Positions 23,678-35,647 are shown, counted from the stretch's first letter. The stretch: DNA of 64,000 bases from Coprinellus micaceus (GCA_951394405.1 OX596336.1:3472001-3536000), one strand, 5' to 3'. Translations and numbers: made by a program. The notes: generated from the letters alone by a model not told the origin.

Positions 23678-25647
23678 TCATACTATGGCAGCCATTTTCG
23701 CGCTAAGATATGCCAAGAGGGGGTGAACGCCTGCCTCCTCACCGATGCTCGAAGCGGAGACGATCTCTATTTCGGCCTTGCGTCGCAGATGCAGGCTCCG
23801 CATGAGCTCCATCCTGGTTGGGTAGCGAGTAAGTCACTGTGACATTCTCGCGAATCCAAGACCCTTTCACTCACTTCCATTTCTTTGGGAGGTTCGGCCT
23901 CTGAATCATGGCGAGGATCTTGGGCAGCATCCCATTAGTACTCGGGAGGAGAACGAGGAGATTGAACAGGAACTCACCTTCTTCTCGTCCTGTTTCGAGA
24001 TAGGCAACATGCTGTCGTAGTCTATCCCGAGGCTGCACAAAGGCCCTCCCGTTAGCCTTTCGGTCGAAGGGCGAGCGACCGAATTTAAAAGCCTACCCAG
24101 ACAGCTCGCTCGTCCGCAGCCCGAGCCACTTCATCCTGCGCGTGGCCAAGTGGTCGTTCTCGTGCTGCATGCCCTTGCTTCCGTAACGATAAACCGAGAG
24201 GATGTCGAGGCCAAAGGGGTCGCAGTCTACAAGCGCGACGATGGGAATGCTCCCATCAAGGCCGTCGGCGAGCGATTTGACAAGGTGCCGAGTCGCAACA
24301 TCCGGGTAGCCTTTGCCCTACGCATATACCCAGTTCGTGTAGTATCTACAGGTGAAGGGAGAGGACACTCACTGTTACTGCCAGTCCCCGGCCGGGCATC
24401 ATAGCGTGGTTCGTTATACCGAGTCGGCAAAGCGTCTGGAACACGGCCTCTTTCTCGACCACGATGATCCATTTGACGTCCGTTAGCAGGCTGAAGGACT
24501 CTATGTCCTCTCCAACAGGGATGTTCATGCCCTGATACCGAGTGAGTTCTCGGAATACTTCAACAACTCTGAACACTCACCTCGGTATCGTTTCCGGTCA
24601 CACTTTCTCCAGAGACCAAATGAATCGTAATACCAGACCCGGCTACAAGCCCTTTCGACGCGGCCCTCTATTCCCCTTGTCACCAAAGTTTCTTCCGGCT
24701 GAGAACCAGGAAACTCACGATATTGAGGTCGGAACGCTGGAGGTCCCAGGTCGCTGCGATGTCGTCCACTAGCTGATCGATGACCCCCTGAGAACCGAAT
24801 TGTCCTACGTCCTTGTAGAACACGTCTCGCTTCGTCGCGGGGATACCAGTGAGCAGGGCCTCGTGAGTAACGTCTAGAACGTTGAAGAGTTGCGCTGAGA
24901 AGCCAACAACAGGTTAGCCCTGCTCGACGCGACGAGAGGCGAGTATATGCGCGAAGCGAACCCACCGAGAGGCTTCGCACTCCCAGACGGGGTGGCTTTC
25001 GGAAATTTAATCTTCCTAGTCTCGACGTTGCTGGAGGTTATAAGATGTCGGTGAGGATGCACAACTCGTTGAGCCTCAGACCTTACCCATCCTCGTTCAC
25101 GCCCTTCCTCCGGTTCGCGATCCTCACCTCAATCTTGGGTCGAGCAACCTTTGATTTCTTCAACGGCGCCGGTTGGGAATCCTCGTCGTCCGCGCTCTCA
25201 GACCCGGAATGAGACCCGTTGCCGAATGCTGCTTCGTTGAGTTGCGTCAGGTAGTCCAAAACCATATCCTCGATGAACCCAACAGCCTCTGGGTCTCTGA
25301 AGTAACCATTTTAGTGAGTATATGCGGATGTTATGGGCTGGAAAAGCTTACTCGAGATCTATCTCCTCATCCTCCGTCTCTTCGCCAGAACCCGAGCCCT
25401 CGCTTTCGCCATTTTCGACCGCACACATGTCCTCATCCGAGGACCCAACGTACGTCGCCTCGCTACTCTGCATCTTACCCTCTAGCGACGGCTGCTCGAA
25501 TTCGAACTCGGAGTCCGAGTAGTCCAGAGCAGCATATAGGTCGTCCATTGGAGGGTCGTGGTCGTAGAGACGAGAAGAACCGTCTAGCTCGAAATTGGGG
25601 GTGAACCCTATGTCCATGTCCTCTCCCTCAGAGGATATAGAGTTCAT
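23678..25647 (-). CDS. SPO11: meiotic DNA double-strand-break protein Spo11
   Basis: Makes programmed meiotic double-strand breaks by a topoisomerase VI-like tyrosine attack on DNA. At least eight exons run from the ATG at 25647 to the stop at 23678-23680. The N-terminus is acidic and disordered. The catalytic winged helix carries KRDVFYKDV, with the Tyr that attacks DNA. The Toprim part has VVEKEAVFQ, then KGYPDVATR and the metal-binding VDCDPFG, then YRYGSKGM and RMKWLGLR. The C-terminus (PNLPKKWKMELM ... RRKAEIE ... PLLAYL) matches the family. All catalytic residues are present and every exon joins in frame, so the gene looks functional. The acidic N-terminal extension is longer than in yeast. 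Confidence 0.93.
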
Positions 25648-25863
25648 AATGGGACGAATGTGGGGGAATTGGGTGAAGAGAAGAGAGGGAACGGACGCGC
25701 TTGAGGAGCTACTGTAGGTGGACTCACGTGGATCACCATGATCAATCAACGACAAACACAGGGAACGCGGGGATGAGCCACATAAATCTAATGAACACGA
25801 AGGAAAGGGGGTATACAAAAGCAAAATATACATCAACCGACACACCCGAGTGAACCCAAAAAG

Positions 25864-27185
25864 TCAAGGCATCCCCATCTGCGGCCACTCCTCCAACTTC
25901 AACCCAAACCAACCCGGCAACTTCTGCCACAACGTATTCCTCGCCGTCTCCACCGCCTGCGCAAACTCCTCCCTACAGAAATCACACGCCCTAAACGTAA
26001 TTCTCCCTCTCCCAATCGGGTTGTCCCGCTTCTGCATCAAGTATGCGTCCAGGATCGCAAACAAAGGGTCCGTAATTCTGTGACACACGACCCCGTTGCA
26101 GTCCCGTACGATCTCAAAGGTCACCGCTTCGAACGCGGCGGGGCATATACGCCTCTTCATCAGCCCGTCCGTATCGTCGTTGTTGGTATCGGTGAGGTAT
26201 ACACACGACGTGGAGGGTTCGCGGCCCTCCAGTTCGTTAACGATGAACGTCGATAGGAACCGCGAGGCTTGCTCCTTGCCTTTGAGGCAGGTCATGATTT
26301 CGTCGGAAGACAGGTGCCAAGAGGACGTAGGGTCGGCGGGGTACGACCAACCTTGAACGATATCGCTCGCGACGCAGCGGCTGAGGTCGTAAAACGCGGC
26401 CGGGAGGAATTCGTACGCTTTGATCTCGCGGAATAGGGGTATCATCATTCTGTAACGGGAGTATTAGTATTTAAGCGCCCGAAGCACATGGAGAGTCGGA
26501 GAGGCGGAAAAAAAACCCAAGCGTACATGGGGTGTGGGTATACGGCGCGTGGCTTGTAGAGACCCACGTTCGTGGCGTTCGACTCGCGCATGTCCCAGGC
26601 TAGGAGGTTCCTCGGCCACGTTACAGCGAGTTTGCGGAGTAGCTCGATTCGGAGGTGTTCAACGCCGTATTTGGTCGCGAGGCGAAGGATGGCAGACACT
26701 ACAGCCCAGTCCTCAATCGAGGAAGTAAGCTGGGTACTTGTTGTAGGCGCCGTCAGCCTACGGTGCCCCCGAACGGCAGAGAGGGGTCCTTACACTCCAT
26801 CATACAACGCCGCCAAGAAACACCCCAAATCCGTCCACTTCTCGTCCACCTCCAACACCGGCCTCTCAATCAACCTCCTCGTATCCTTCGACTCCATCAA
26901 CATCCCTTGCAGGACCTGAGAGTGTCGGCACAGGAGCCCCTGGTGGATGATAAAGTACCTGTCTTCTGCGAGGAGGGCAAGATTTCCGTCTTCGAAGCTT
27001 AGGTGGTGTCGGTGGTAGACGGGGACGGGAGGTTGCTTGTTTGTCGATGAAGGGGAAGCATGGGGGGTGCCGTCAGTGGTGTCGGAAGTGGGCTGGGCGA
27101 CACTGAGACTTTGGTTGGTGCTAAAGTCGTCTGAGGCGACCATGGGGGGCACTAGGAGTAGGTTGGAAGAGGAGAGGTCACTCAT
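25864..27185 (-). CDS. BTB/POZ domain protein
   Basis: Member of the BTB-only proteins abundant in Agaricomycetes; molecular partner unknown, with cullin-3 adaptors or dimerisation modules being the usual roles. It starts at the ATG at 27185 after a Ser/Thr-rich leader. The BTB core begins near residue 55 (YHRHHLSFEDGNLALLAEDRY, FIIHQGLLCRHSQVLQGML) and continues on the second exon (LSAILRLATKYGVEHLR). The C-terminal part is the poorly conserved helical and Cys-containing region (ACDFCREEFAQAVE) usual in this family. Three exons with short introns. It is upstream of SPO11 on the same strand and divergent from the lectin gene. Confidence 0.8.
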
Positions 27186-27815
27186 CGCCGGCTAGCCCGT
27201 TAGGCAGTTCAATAAGATGCAGCCCTCTAGGAGGCTGACCGTTCCCTCCACCATACAGCCCGCATCGATCCTCCTCCTTCACGTGGCAGCCCCTCCAACC
27301 TCCACCCAACCCAGCCTAGCAGCCCAACACCAAATCGTATTATCAACGCGTTCCAGTCAACGCGTCATGTCTCCCCCACCCAACCCCCGACTCACATCCC
27401 ACCTCCTTTCCCCTCTACGTATAAAAAAACCCCTCCCCCGAGGCGACGAAACCCCAGAAACTCCCCCCAACCAACATTCCCCCCTTTGAGAACTTTCCTC
27501 TGCTAGCCAGACCCCCTCACCTCTTCAAACTGAACGAGCTAGTCTCTTCAATCGTCTGGTCTTCAACATCACCTCCGTAACTTCGACAGCTACCCCCTCG
27601 ACTCTTGCTTGAAGCATCTTCGAGGTCTTTGATCTTTCGACTTTTCCGTTCTGCCTGTGTGTCGTAGAAGCCTAGCGCTCTCCACCCAGCTATCGTCTTA
27701 ACCAACCAAACGCTCAACCCACCTCACCCACCCAACCAACCTTTCCTCCCTCATACCTATTCCTCTCCTCGTCCCCCCCTCCACACTTTATCACCAACAC
27801 CAGTCCCAGTCAACC
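27186..27815. other. divergent promoter region, pyrimidine-rich
   Basis: About 630 bp between the BTB and lectin genes. It contains two ACGCGT hexamers (27346 and 27360), a TATA box (27420) and a long C/T-rich tract before the lectin ATG, the kind of pyrimidine tract seen upstream of well-expressed fungal genes. No coding signal seen. Confidence 0.5.
27420..27428 (+). promoter_or_regulatory. TATA box of the lectin gene
   Basis: TATAAAAAA about 390 bp before the lectin ATG, oriented toward it. The distance implies a long 5' UTR or an upstream non-coding exon. Confidence 0.4.
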
Positions 27816-28955
27816 ATGCTCTTCAAACTAAACACCTACATCTCCCTCATCACCCTCGCCTCGCTCTCCACCGGGGCGCTCGCCGGCGGGTGGAGCGGCG
27901 GAAACGGACCCAAGAACGACGACAACCAGGGCGGTAACAATGGTTGGAATCCCCCTCCTGGCGGTAACCCGCCTCCTCCGCCTCCTAACGGGAACCCCCC
28001 GCCCCCACCTCCCCCAGGCAATAACCCTCCGCCTCCCCCTGGAAGTAAGCCTTTTTATCCATCCATCCTCTTCTCCACTTCTTGTCTCTCTCTCACCCAA
28101 GAACATGTCGCTGACGCACCCACCCGTCCCAAACAGCCTGGCAACCCACCCCTCCCCCTCCGAACAACGGGTGGTACCCCCCTCCCCCCAAGGGCCAGAC
28201 CGTCCAGCTCCACCCCAACTACAATTGGAAGAAGTGTCTCGACGTCAAGGACGGGAACTTTTATAATGGGGCTCCGGTCGATATGTGCGTCTTTCCTCTC
28301 CTTTCCTCTTCGTTTTCGTTTTCGTATTCGCGTTCCCTCCGCGGCGGTATTCCTATCATAGCCGTCCCATTCGTATCACCCTTGCTCTCGTGGAAGAAAG
28401 AAGAAATTTGGGCTAACGAGTGAAATAACCCGCAGATACGACTGTAACGGCGGCGCGGGGCAAAACTGGCAGATCAACCCGGGGAACACGCGGGTGCAAG
28501 TCGCGGGGCAGAACTTCTGCTTGGACGCGGGTGACTGTGAGTCCCCTTCCTCCCTATTATATCCACCGACGTTCTCGTCGTCCAATTCGTGACGACAAGG
28601 ATCGAGACAAGAACGAACCATGCTAACCAACAACTCGGGACGGTCGCAGGGCCCAACAACGGCAGTAAGATGAAGATCTGGAACTGCTACGACGGGCTGG
28701 CGGCGCAGAGCTGGTTCTATACGGATGATAAGCGGATTGCGTTGAAGGATAAAGGTGCGTTTCTCCTCACCTCCCTCTCCCTCTTCCTCGCCCTCTCGGC
28801 GCACCGAGAGTCCGTCGGTCAGTAACCCAAAGCTAACACACGCGGGGAATGTAGGCTTCTGCTTGGACCTGACGAACGGGGACACCTGCAACGGGAACGT
28901 CATGCAGATCTGGTCGTGTACGAACTGGAACGCGAACCAGATTTGGTCGACTTAA
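27816..28955 (+). CDS. secreted ricin-B-type (beta-trefoil) lectin with proline-rich linker
   Basis: Carbohydrate-binding secreted protein. A signal peptide (MLFKLNTYISLITLASLSTGALA) is followed by a Gly/Asn then Pro-rich linker (blocks of PPPPP) and a single beta-trefoil domain. The trefoil shows the repeated CLDV/CLDA/CLDL and QxW signature: GQNWQI, AQSWFY, NQIWST, each subdomain on its own exon. Splicing joins GDPVDI-like and YDCNGG segments in frame across four introns, and the stop is at 28953-28955. The domain is the lectin fold only; there is no toxic enzyme chain. A role in binding fungal, plant or bacterial glycans is inferred from the family. Each intron falls near a trefoil repeat boundary. 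Confidence 0.85.
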
Positions 28956-29572
28956 TCGTGCGTCTCTTTCCTCCTTCCTTCCTTACCCTTCCTCCCTTAC
29001 CCTTCCTCCCTCCCTCCTCCTCCCTTACCCTTCGTCCTCCCTTACCCTTACCCTTACCCACCGTACATCCCGTAGGTTGCGCTTGTGATAACCGCGAACG
29101 TGAACGTGGGTAGGAGTGTGTTAGAGAGGAAGAGTGAGGACGGGTTGATGAGAAAGGGTATGGCGGTGAGTATGAGAGGTGTTAGCGCGTGGAGGAGGAA
29201 GCGGAAGCTCTTTTGGTTAGATGGCATTCGGGAAAGTTAGAGATTCAATGAGGGTGCTTGTGAGGGGGGTTGGTAGATGAGATCGAGACGACAGGGACGT
29301 CTTCGTTCGTTTTTCTGTTCGGGGGGGTAGGAGGGTGACTGGCACACGCGTTAGTTTTCCGAGGCGGGAAGGGCGCCGGCGCCTCCTTGGGCTGTGGGGA
29401 GTTTCTCTCTCGGATAAAAAATATTATAATCCACATTCGCTTGGGTACATTTTTGTGTGTGTTTTATCTTGTGTACCGTGCAATTCTACCTGGGTTGGAT
29501 CGCAGGTCTATGTGTCGCTTTTAGGATGAGACTTTTTGGGGAGAGAGGAGAGGGAGAGGGGGAGAGAGAGGG
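28956..29572. other. intergenic region with low-complexity repeats
   Basis: About 620 bp between the lectin and EFM7 stops. The left end holds a CCCTTA/CCTT array (28966-29060) and the right end a GA-rich tract (about 29540-29572). Otherwise nothing recognisable. Confidence 0.4.
28966..29060. repeat. pyrimidine microsatellite-like array (CCTT/CCCTTA)
   Basis: About 95 bp of degenerate CCTT and CCCTTA units directly after the lectin stop codon, ending in three consecutive ttaccc-type units. Probably in the lectin 3' UTR. Confidence 0.7.
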
Positions 29573-30537
29573 TTATGATCGAGATCGAGTGAGCTTCCAT
29601 CCATGCACGGTGGAACGGACTTCTTCGTCTCCTGGGTCGTCGGGGAACATCGGCTGTATGAAAAAAGGAAGGTACGATCTCTTAGCTTGGGTTGGAATCG
29701 TAGAGGGATGAAGAACGTACGGGAAACCGCTCTTCGACGACTTTCTCGACGACCCAGCCCCGCGTTTTGGCTTTGCTGAAGAACTCCATGTCCCGGTGGG
29801 CGAGGTGCGGGCGGTGGTGGGTGTAGAATACTAGGACCGAGGGTGTAGATGACGAGGACGAGGAAGGGGTGAGAGCATTTTCGCAGGTCGTAAGCATCGC
29901 ATCGTGCTGCGAGTGGTTGAATACGAGGTCCGAGAGGATAATCAAGTCATAGCTTCCTCTCCCCGTCTTCACTTCCGCCAGACTTAGAAGCTCGTCTGTG
30001 GATCGGCCCCAGATGTATCCTTTAGCCACAGTACGATCGCGTTCCCCGGGGTTCAAGTTCCCTGAGACGTTCCATTGGATGTTGTCAATGAGGGACTCGT
30101 CGGGGTAGTCCGTGATAACGACGAGCCCCGCGTCGTTCTTCGCGGCGACGAGGGAGGGGAGGGCGCCGCCTGCGCCTAGCTCGAGGACGTTGAGGTTTTT
30201 GTAGAGGGGGGTGTGGGTGTCGAGGTAGGATGCGAAGGACCTCGCTGCGTTCCATCTACCGACAATATTTAAAATTAACCTTTCCTGGGGATGAGATGCA
30301 AAACGCACAAGTGGTGCCCCCATAGAGGATGGTCCCCCACCAACCGGATATCTATCGCACTCCAGTCCCCCGGGCCCTTGACGAACGCCGGGTCGCGTTC
30401 GTACGTCGAGATCGTGGGCTCCGGTGAAGGCGGCCGTGGTGGTTCCTGGTCACCCAATCAGACTCCATCGCCCCGTGTGTGTGTGTGCTGTGCCGACTGA
30501 CTGAGAACATGGAACCAAGGGCAAAGTCATCGTCCAT
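29573..30537 (-). CDS. EFM7: eEF1A N-terminal/lysine methyltransferase Efm7
   Basis: Predicted SAM-dependent methyltransferase acting on the N-terminus of translation elongation factor 1A in the cytosol. The ATG at 30537 opens a 12-codon exon (MDDDFALGSMFS). The second exon carries the family signature DIRLVGDHPLWGHHL, and the third the Rossmann motif LELGAGGALPSL, TDYPDESLI and LSDLVFNHSQH. A short last exon after a GTACGT donor (near 29720) encodes MFPDDPGDEEVRSTVHGW and the stop at 29573-29575. The C-terminal PGDEEVRSTVHG block is diagnostic for Efm7/Nnt1. Length is about the family norm. Confidence 0.92.
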
Positions 30538-30666
30538 GGCGTGTTGATTGTGAAGAAAGAAGAAGAAGCCTGCGCCACAGAGCCAAACAGAGTCTACTCC
30601 AAGTTCAAGTGCGCGTGAGAAGAATCCGCATCCCACTTGCACCCAAACACCCACCACCCAATAATA

Positions 30667-32871
30667 ATGCCAGAACCAGCCCCAGCCACCGAACCAGCCC
30701 AGCCCCGCATCGTCCCTGGCGCACCCCCAAAGGACGTTCCCTCAAAGGCCGCAGCAAAGCGCAGGCGAAAGACCAAGGCCAAAGGCGACGCGGGAGGCGG
30801 AGGGCCCAACGACGACGCACCAGCCACCCCGACCGTCGAGAGCGCAGCACTCACACCGGCAGCCCCACCCCCCATCGACCTCAAGCCAGATCTCGCTCCC
30901 CCGCCATCGGCCATTACGCGCGAGGGCAGCGCCGCCCCGGGGTCAGCGCAGGTCGTCAACAGCCCCCTCCCCGATGACGATGGAGGCCCCCTCCTCAGCC
31001 CGATCGCGGAGCTTGTGAGTAAGAGGCTGAAGGCGACGTCGAAGAAGATTGTACGTCCGTTCCCCTTGTCCTCATCGCGCTTGCATCTGGGCGCGTCATG
31101 CTCGCGTGCGGGGTACTGACGACACACAATGATAGACGCGCTTTGTGGGATATGCGGGTATGGATCCGGAGAAGCTCGATGGTGACCAGAAGCGGGGCAT
31201 CAAGTCGCTCCCTGGCCTCGAAGCTGTTCAGAAAGAGTTGGGCGAAGTCAAGAAAGTCATCGAGGTACGCATTCCCTAGTACACTCACTTCCATCTCCTC
31301 CCTGCATTTCACCATCTAAACCAACAACTGACGTAAAAACCCCAACATAGAACTACGAAGCCGACCTCGCCCAGGGTCTCACCGCCAAACGCCTCGAATC
31401 CGAGCGCGCCGAAAAAGAACGCATCCAATCCGCCGTCTCCACCGCCCAAACCACCCTCATCGCCCGCACATCCACCCTCCTCTCCCTCCTCCACCTCTCC
31501 CCCGCCTTCAACACCCAGCCCTTCGAATCCTCCGCCGTCTTCTCCGACGACCTCGAGCGCACCGTCGTGTACTCGCTCGCCTCGGCCCTAAGCGGTGACC
31601 CCCAGGTCAAGGATACGGCGTTGAGTGGGTTCTTGAGCCTAGATGGAGAGTATGAGGGTGTGAGTTTCGCGAGGATCGACGAGATCGTCAAGGCCTTGTT
31701 GAACCCACCTACGCCAACCCCCGAGAGCCCCATCGACGACCGCCAGCAATCCGTCTCCGCACCCTCCATCTCAGGCGAAGACCATGGCGATCCCACCACT
31801 GGCCATGGCCCCGGCCTCGCACAAAGCCAAAGCCTCACAGGCTCCTTCCACTTCATGCAAGAGTCCGAGATCGAGGAGCCCGAACACGCGGATGCGCAGG
31901 ACGAACTCGAGCCGAACTTTGAGGAGAGCGCGGAGTGGGTGGAGAAGCCTGTGGAGTTGGAGGTGGGAGAGGATATTGCGCATGGTGCGCCCCCGGGGCT
32001 CGAGCATGTGAACGGGGCCGCCCAAGGGGTGCCGAGTGGAGGGAAGAGTGTTGTTGGAGGCGGCGGGTCGACGCTTGATTGGGCGAATACCGAGGGCGAA
32101 GACTCCTTACCTCCCATCGAGTCGCTCCAGCCATCCGGCTCGGGGACCCCAGGAGAGCCTGCTACGCCAGCTGTTGAGGGTGTGAACGGTGAAGCCGAGG
32201 GCGGCCACCGCGGCGGACGACACGGACGCGGAGGGAGGCATCATCACCATGGACACCGTGGAGGTTTTGGAGGACCCGGAGGTGAGGGCGAGGGAGGACG
32301 AAGGGGGCGGGGACATGGGCACTTCCGGGGAGAGAGGGGTGGGTTTAGGGGTGGAGAGCGGGGTGGGTTCCGCGGGGGCTTCAGGGGGGACGGACAGCCT
32401 AGGGAGCCGAGGGAGCCGAGAGGTGATCGTGAGCCTAGAGAGCCAAGGGGTGATCGTGAGCCTAGGGAGCCCAGAGGTGACCGTGAACCTAGGGAACCAA
32501 GGGGTGACCGTGAACCTCGAGAGCCCCGTGAGCCCAGGGAACCGCGCGAACCCCGCGGAGGTGAGAACGGTGAAGGCCAGGGCCGACCCCCGTACCCCAG
32601 GGAACCGAGAGGCGACCGCCCCGAGGGAGGGTTCCGGGGTGGGTTCCGAGGCGGGCGGGGAGGTCATGGGGGGCCGCCGCGTGAGGGCGGGGAGGCGAAC
32701 GCGAATTGGAGGGATGGCGCGGGAGCGGGGGAGAGGAGGGGTGGGGGGAGGGGTGGGGGGCATCATAGGGGGCGGGGGTTCCATCATGGAGGGGGACAGG
32801 GACAGGGGCCGAGGCCGGGGACGCCTGGGACGCCGGTTAGTCAGGTGGGGGGGACGGCGGCGGTGGCTTGA
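30667..32871 (+). CDS. RGG/RG-rich RNA-binding protein with REPREPRGD tandem repeats
   Basis: Three exons encode about 690 residues. A disordered Ala/Pro-rich N-terminus with a basic cluster (KRRRKTKAK) is followed by a helical region containing [18 protein letters not shown] and a coiled-coil-like segment. An acidic middle follows, and then a Gly/Arg-rich C-terminus with RGG boxes and four tandem copies of REPREPRGD (DNA 32398-32560). Such tails bind RNA and drive ribonucleoprotein granule formation, and are substrates of arginine methyltransferases. Middle and C-terminus recall caprin/Sbp1-like granule proteins, but I cannot name the family. The start is the first ATG (ataATGCCA) in frame. 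Base composition of the last exon is extremely G-rich on the coding strand. Confidence 0.75.
32398..32560 (+). repeat. 27-bp coding minisatellite in the RGG gene
   Basis: Four head-to-tail 27-nt units each encode REPREPRGD, followed by a run of REP triplets. Third positions vary between units (gat/gac, gag/gaa), so the repeat is under protein-level constraint or is old. Confidence 0.8.
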
Positions 32872-33475
32872 GTGCGTAGGACCGTAGGTGAAGGGGAATT
32901 TGGGATGGGGTGAGAGGAGGGGCGAAGAGCGAGGCTGAGGTGAGGCTGAGGGAGGCTGGGAAGATGGTGAGAAGAGGCGCAGGGGAGGGTGGGGATGCGC
33001 AGAGCCGGCTAATGCCCTCAACTATATCCATTTCTTGACGACGGACTTGACGGACTCGCTTCACTGTATATTTTCCGTTTTTGTTTCTTTCCCCTCTCCG
33101 TACCACACCACACCACACCACTCCACCCTGAAAGTAGCTTACTGTAACGTCTATCGATAGTATGGGCTTTGGGTCTTTTTCTTTCGGTTTGCTCAGCGCT
33201 CATACCTTTGTGATTACTATTGCTAATTTGTGTATGTACGTACTGTCTTGTGTGTTTTTTGTTGATATTTTGTACGAAAAGTGTACCCACCCGGGGGCTC
33301 CACGGGAATGATTTTGCTTTTGTCCCAATGGCGGCTTGGCTTGGCTTAGGGTTGGGGTTGGTTGACTTGGGCGCTTGTTGAAGCTGAAACCTTCGCATGG
33401 GACCCAACACACCAGGTATTGTCTCGATTATGCATGGACGTCTCGTTACAACGCAGCGTGAATGCAGTCCAATAA
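32872..33475. other. convergent intergenic region
   Basis: About 600 bp between the RGG gene and F-box B stops. The left half is G-rich and the right half T-rich, with a short ACACC repeat (about 33103-33125). No gene recognised. Confidence 0.4.
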
Positions 33476-35647
33476 CTACAGAACTTCAATCTTCTTCAAC
33501 CTAGGATTTCTAGCTCTGAACAACTCGAATTCTATGCTGGACAACTGAGCCGCCTCTTCCCCGACGCGCGTGGCCGAAGCTCCAGTCGACATCAACTTCA
33601 AATTCCTCAGCCCCCAGAAGATCGTCACCGCGGCCAAAATCCTCGCGTTGAACTTTCCCTCGATGATGTCCTTTCGAGACCCGGGAAGCGCGAGGAAGAC
33701 TTTTTGGACTGTGGCGAGGACCCCGAGACTCGTCCCGTCACGATCTGCGTCTTCCTCAGGTTCGTTGTCTTCATCCTCGATTGAGGGCTCCTCCGCATCC
33801 GTTGGGGCAGGCTGTTGGGTGGAGGGTGATTCTGGTGGTGCTGCGTTCCCAGCTGGGACAAGACCTTCTATCCAGCGATCCAGTACCGCGCTGGGCCCTT
33901 CCAGGTCAGTGAGGACGTTCCGCAGTACGGACGTAAGCAGTGGGAGCCTCGCGACCCCTGTGTCGCCCTCCGACCACGACGGCAGCAGACCGCGGAACTC
34001 CTGGTCGAACTTGAGGTGCACTTCAATCGTCACCTTCCTCGTCCGGGTGGGCATGAGGCCCGTTGTGCTTTTGATGGCTTCTTGGACTGAGCTGATGGCC
34101 TCGGCGAGGACGGAGAGTTCGAAGGTGACGCCGCGTACGCAGTAGTAGTCGATGTGGACTTTGGCGAGGGAAGGGAACCTTGGTACGAGGTCGGCGAGCG
34201 TAACTGCCTTTGGCACAAGGCTGGGGAACGTGGGCTCCTCGATAGTGCTTTGGCATGCAGTATTGAAGAACCACGTCAGGTACTGGACTGGACCATCTAT
34301 CTGGCGAAGGGTGGGCGCGAAGACATGTGGAGTGGAGTTGAAGTTGGAATTCACGTTGTTTACGGGGGCATGAAGTCTAGGGATGGCAGCGATTGTCGTT
34401 TCGCGTTTGGGGGTCTCGATGATGATGCTCGTGAGGTTGGAGAACTTGTTCATGAATTTCGTGAAGATTTGGAGTGCGGGTTCTTTTAGCCCGTTTATGT
34501 GGATAGATTGGAGGTCGGGGAGGACGGCGGCTAGGCGCCCGAGCATGAAGTCGTACTCTTGGGGGTCTGGCCATGTCGTTGATAGGCTGTGGAAGTCGAA
34601 GGACATCGACTTGACGGGGGACCCGCGGAGCATGGGGAAGAGCCATTGCGATAGGGGAGGGCGGAGGAAGTCGACAGTGTTCATGTTGATGTGGGTTAGT
34701 TGTGTTCGCGACAAGGCGGCCGGGGTACATCGAGCGAAGATTCTAGATCCCGCAATTGTGGTGCGAGAATAGCGTAGATCGTCTTGGACGATGGTGTCGT
34801 CGATTTTCTTCTCCTTCTGTCTGTCGAGGTAGTCTTTGGCACCAATGAAACGCTTGAATAGTGTCCTGCTTCCGGGAGCTGTGGGAACGAGTTGTGAAGG
34901 ACCAGAGTCTTGTCCACGAGGCTGGTAGGCGTCTGCCAGGAGGCGTCGGGCCCCACGCAAATACAACCTCTTGCACGATTTCAGGACAATTTCGTTCAAC
35001 ACCTCCTCGAAGACCCCGACGGTTTCTTTGAGGTATTTCTCCTGCATGGCGGTTACATCTCCCCCAAAATACGACGGAAAGTTCAACGTCATTTCGGACA
35101 CAGAATTGAGATTACGGAGGAGACGAAGTGTCCGCCGGAGTGGGTGCACCAGGGAGTGGGCGCTAGTGTATGAGAGGTGGCGAATGTCGAGCTTCTTGAT
35201 ATCCTTGATATGGATGGAGTGGAGAAGAGCTGTCAAGGCATCCGCGTGGCCGGTGGGGGCTAGGGCGCTTAGCACAACCTTGCAATTCCCCGCTGTGGGG
35301 TCTCCAATGCGCAGGTAGCCGAGCAACTGCTGAACGGCTAATCGGTTCATGGATCGCGAGATGCCCGAGGAGAGAAGTAGCTCTTTATCTTCCATGTGCG
35401 AGAGGATGCATATGATGAGTTCTTCTGGGAGATCTTCCAGGCTTTGCACTGGTTGCCAGGGTGTCGAGGAACAAGGTGCTGCATCGTCAAGAACGCGAGA
35501 TATACTCGGTTGGTAAGAGGCCTGACCAGAGCATTAGCATCTGGGCATACTCCTCCAACGAGCGAGTCGACTTACCAAAGATGTAGAAGAAGCAGAATTG
35601 TGGCCGCTCAAGATGCTGCGGAGGGACCTCACGGAACCGGGAGCCAT
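33476..35647 (-). CDS. F-box protein (paralogue B)
   Basis: Two exons, 35647-35576 (24 codons, MAPGSVRSLRSILSGHNS...) and 35521-33476, with a 54-bp GTAAGT intron, give 705 residues. The F-box SLEDLPEELIICILSHME lies near residue 60. The remaining leucine-rich body aligns along its whole length with F-box A (for example CKRLYLRGARRLL, TQLTHINMNTVDFLRPP, RFIGAKDYLDR). An acidic disordered insert near the C-terminus (SIEDEDNEPEEDADRDG) is absent from A and explains most of the extra length. The first codon was set from the shared first exon. It is likely an SCF adaptor; the target is unknown. Confidence 0.87.

Noticed and set aside
27816..28955. Ribosome-inactivating toxin
   Set aside because: Only the beta-trefoil lectin fold is present; there is no N-glycosidase chain or other enzymatic domain.
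28985..29060. Interstitial telomere repeat
   Set aside because: Units are CCCTTA/CCTT and irregular; the canonical fungal telomere complement is CCCTAA. It is a pyrimidine low-complexity tract after the lectin stop.
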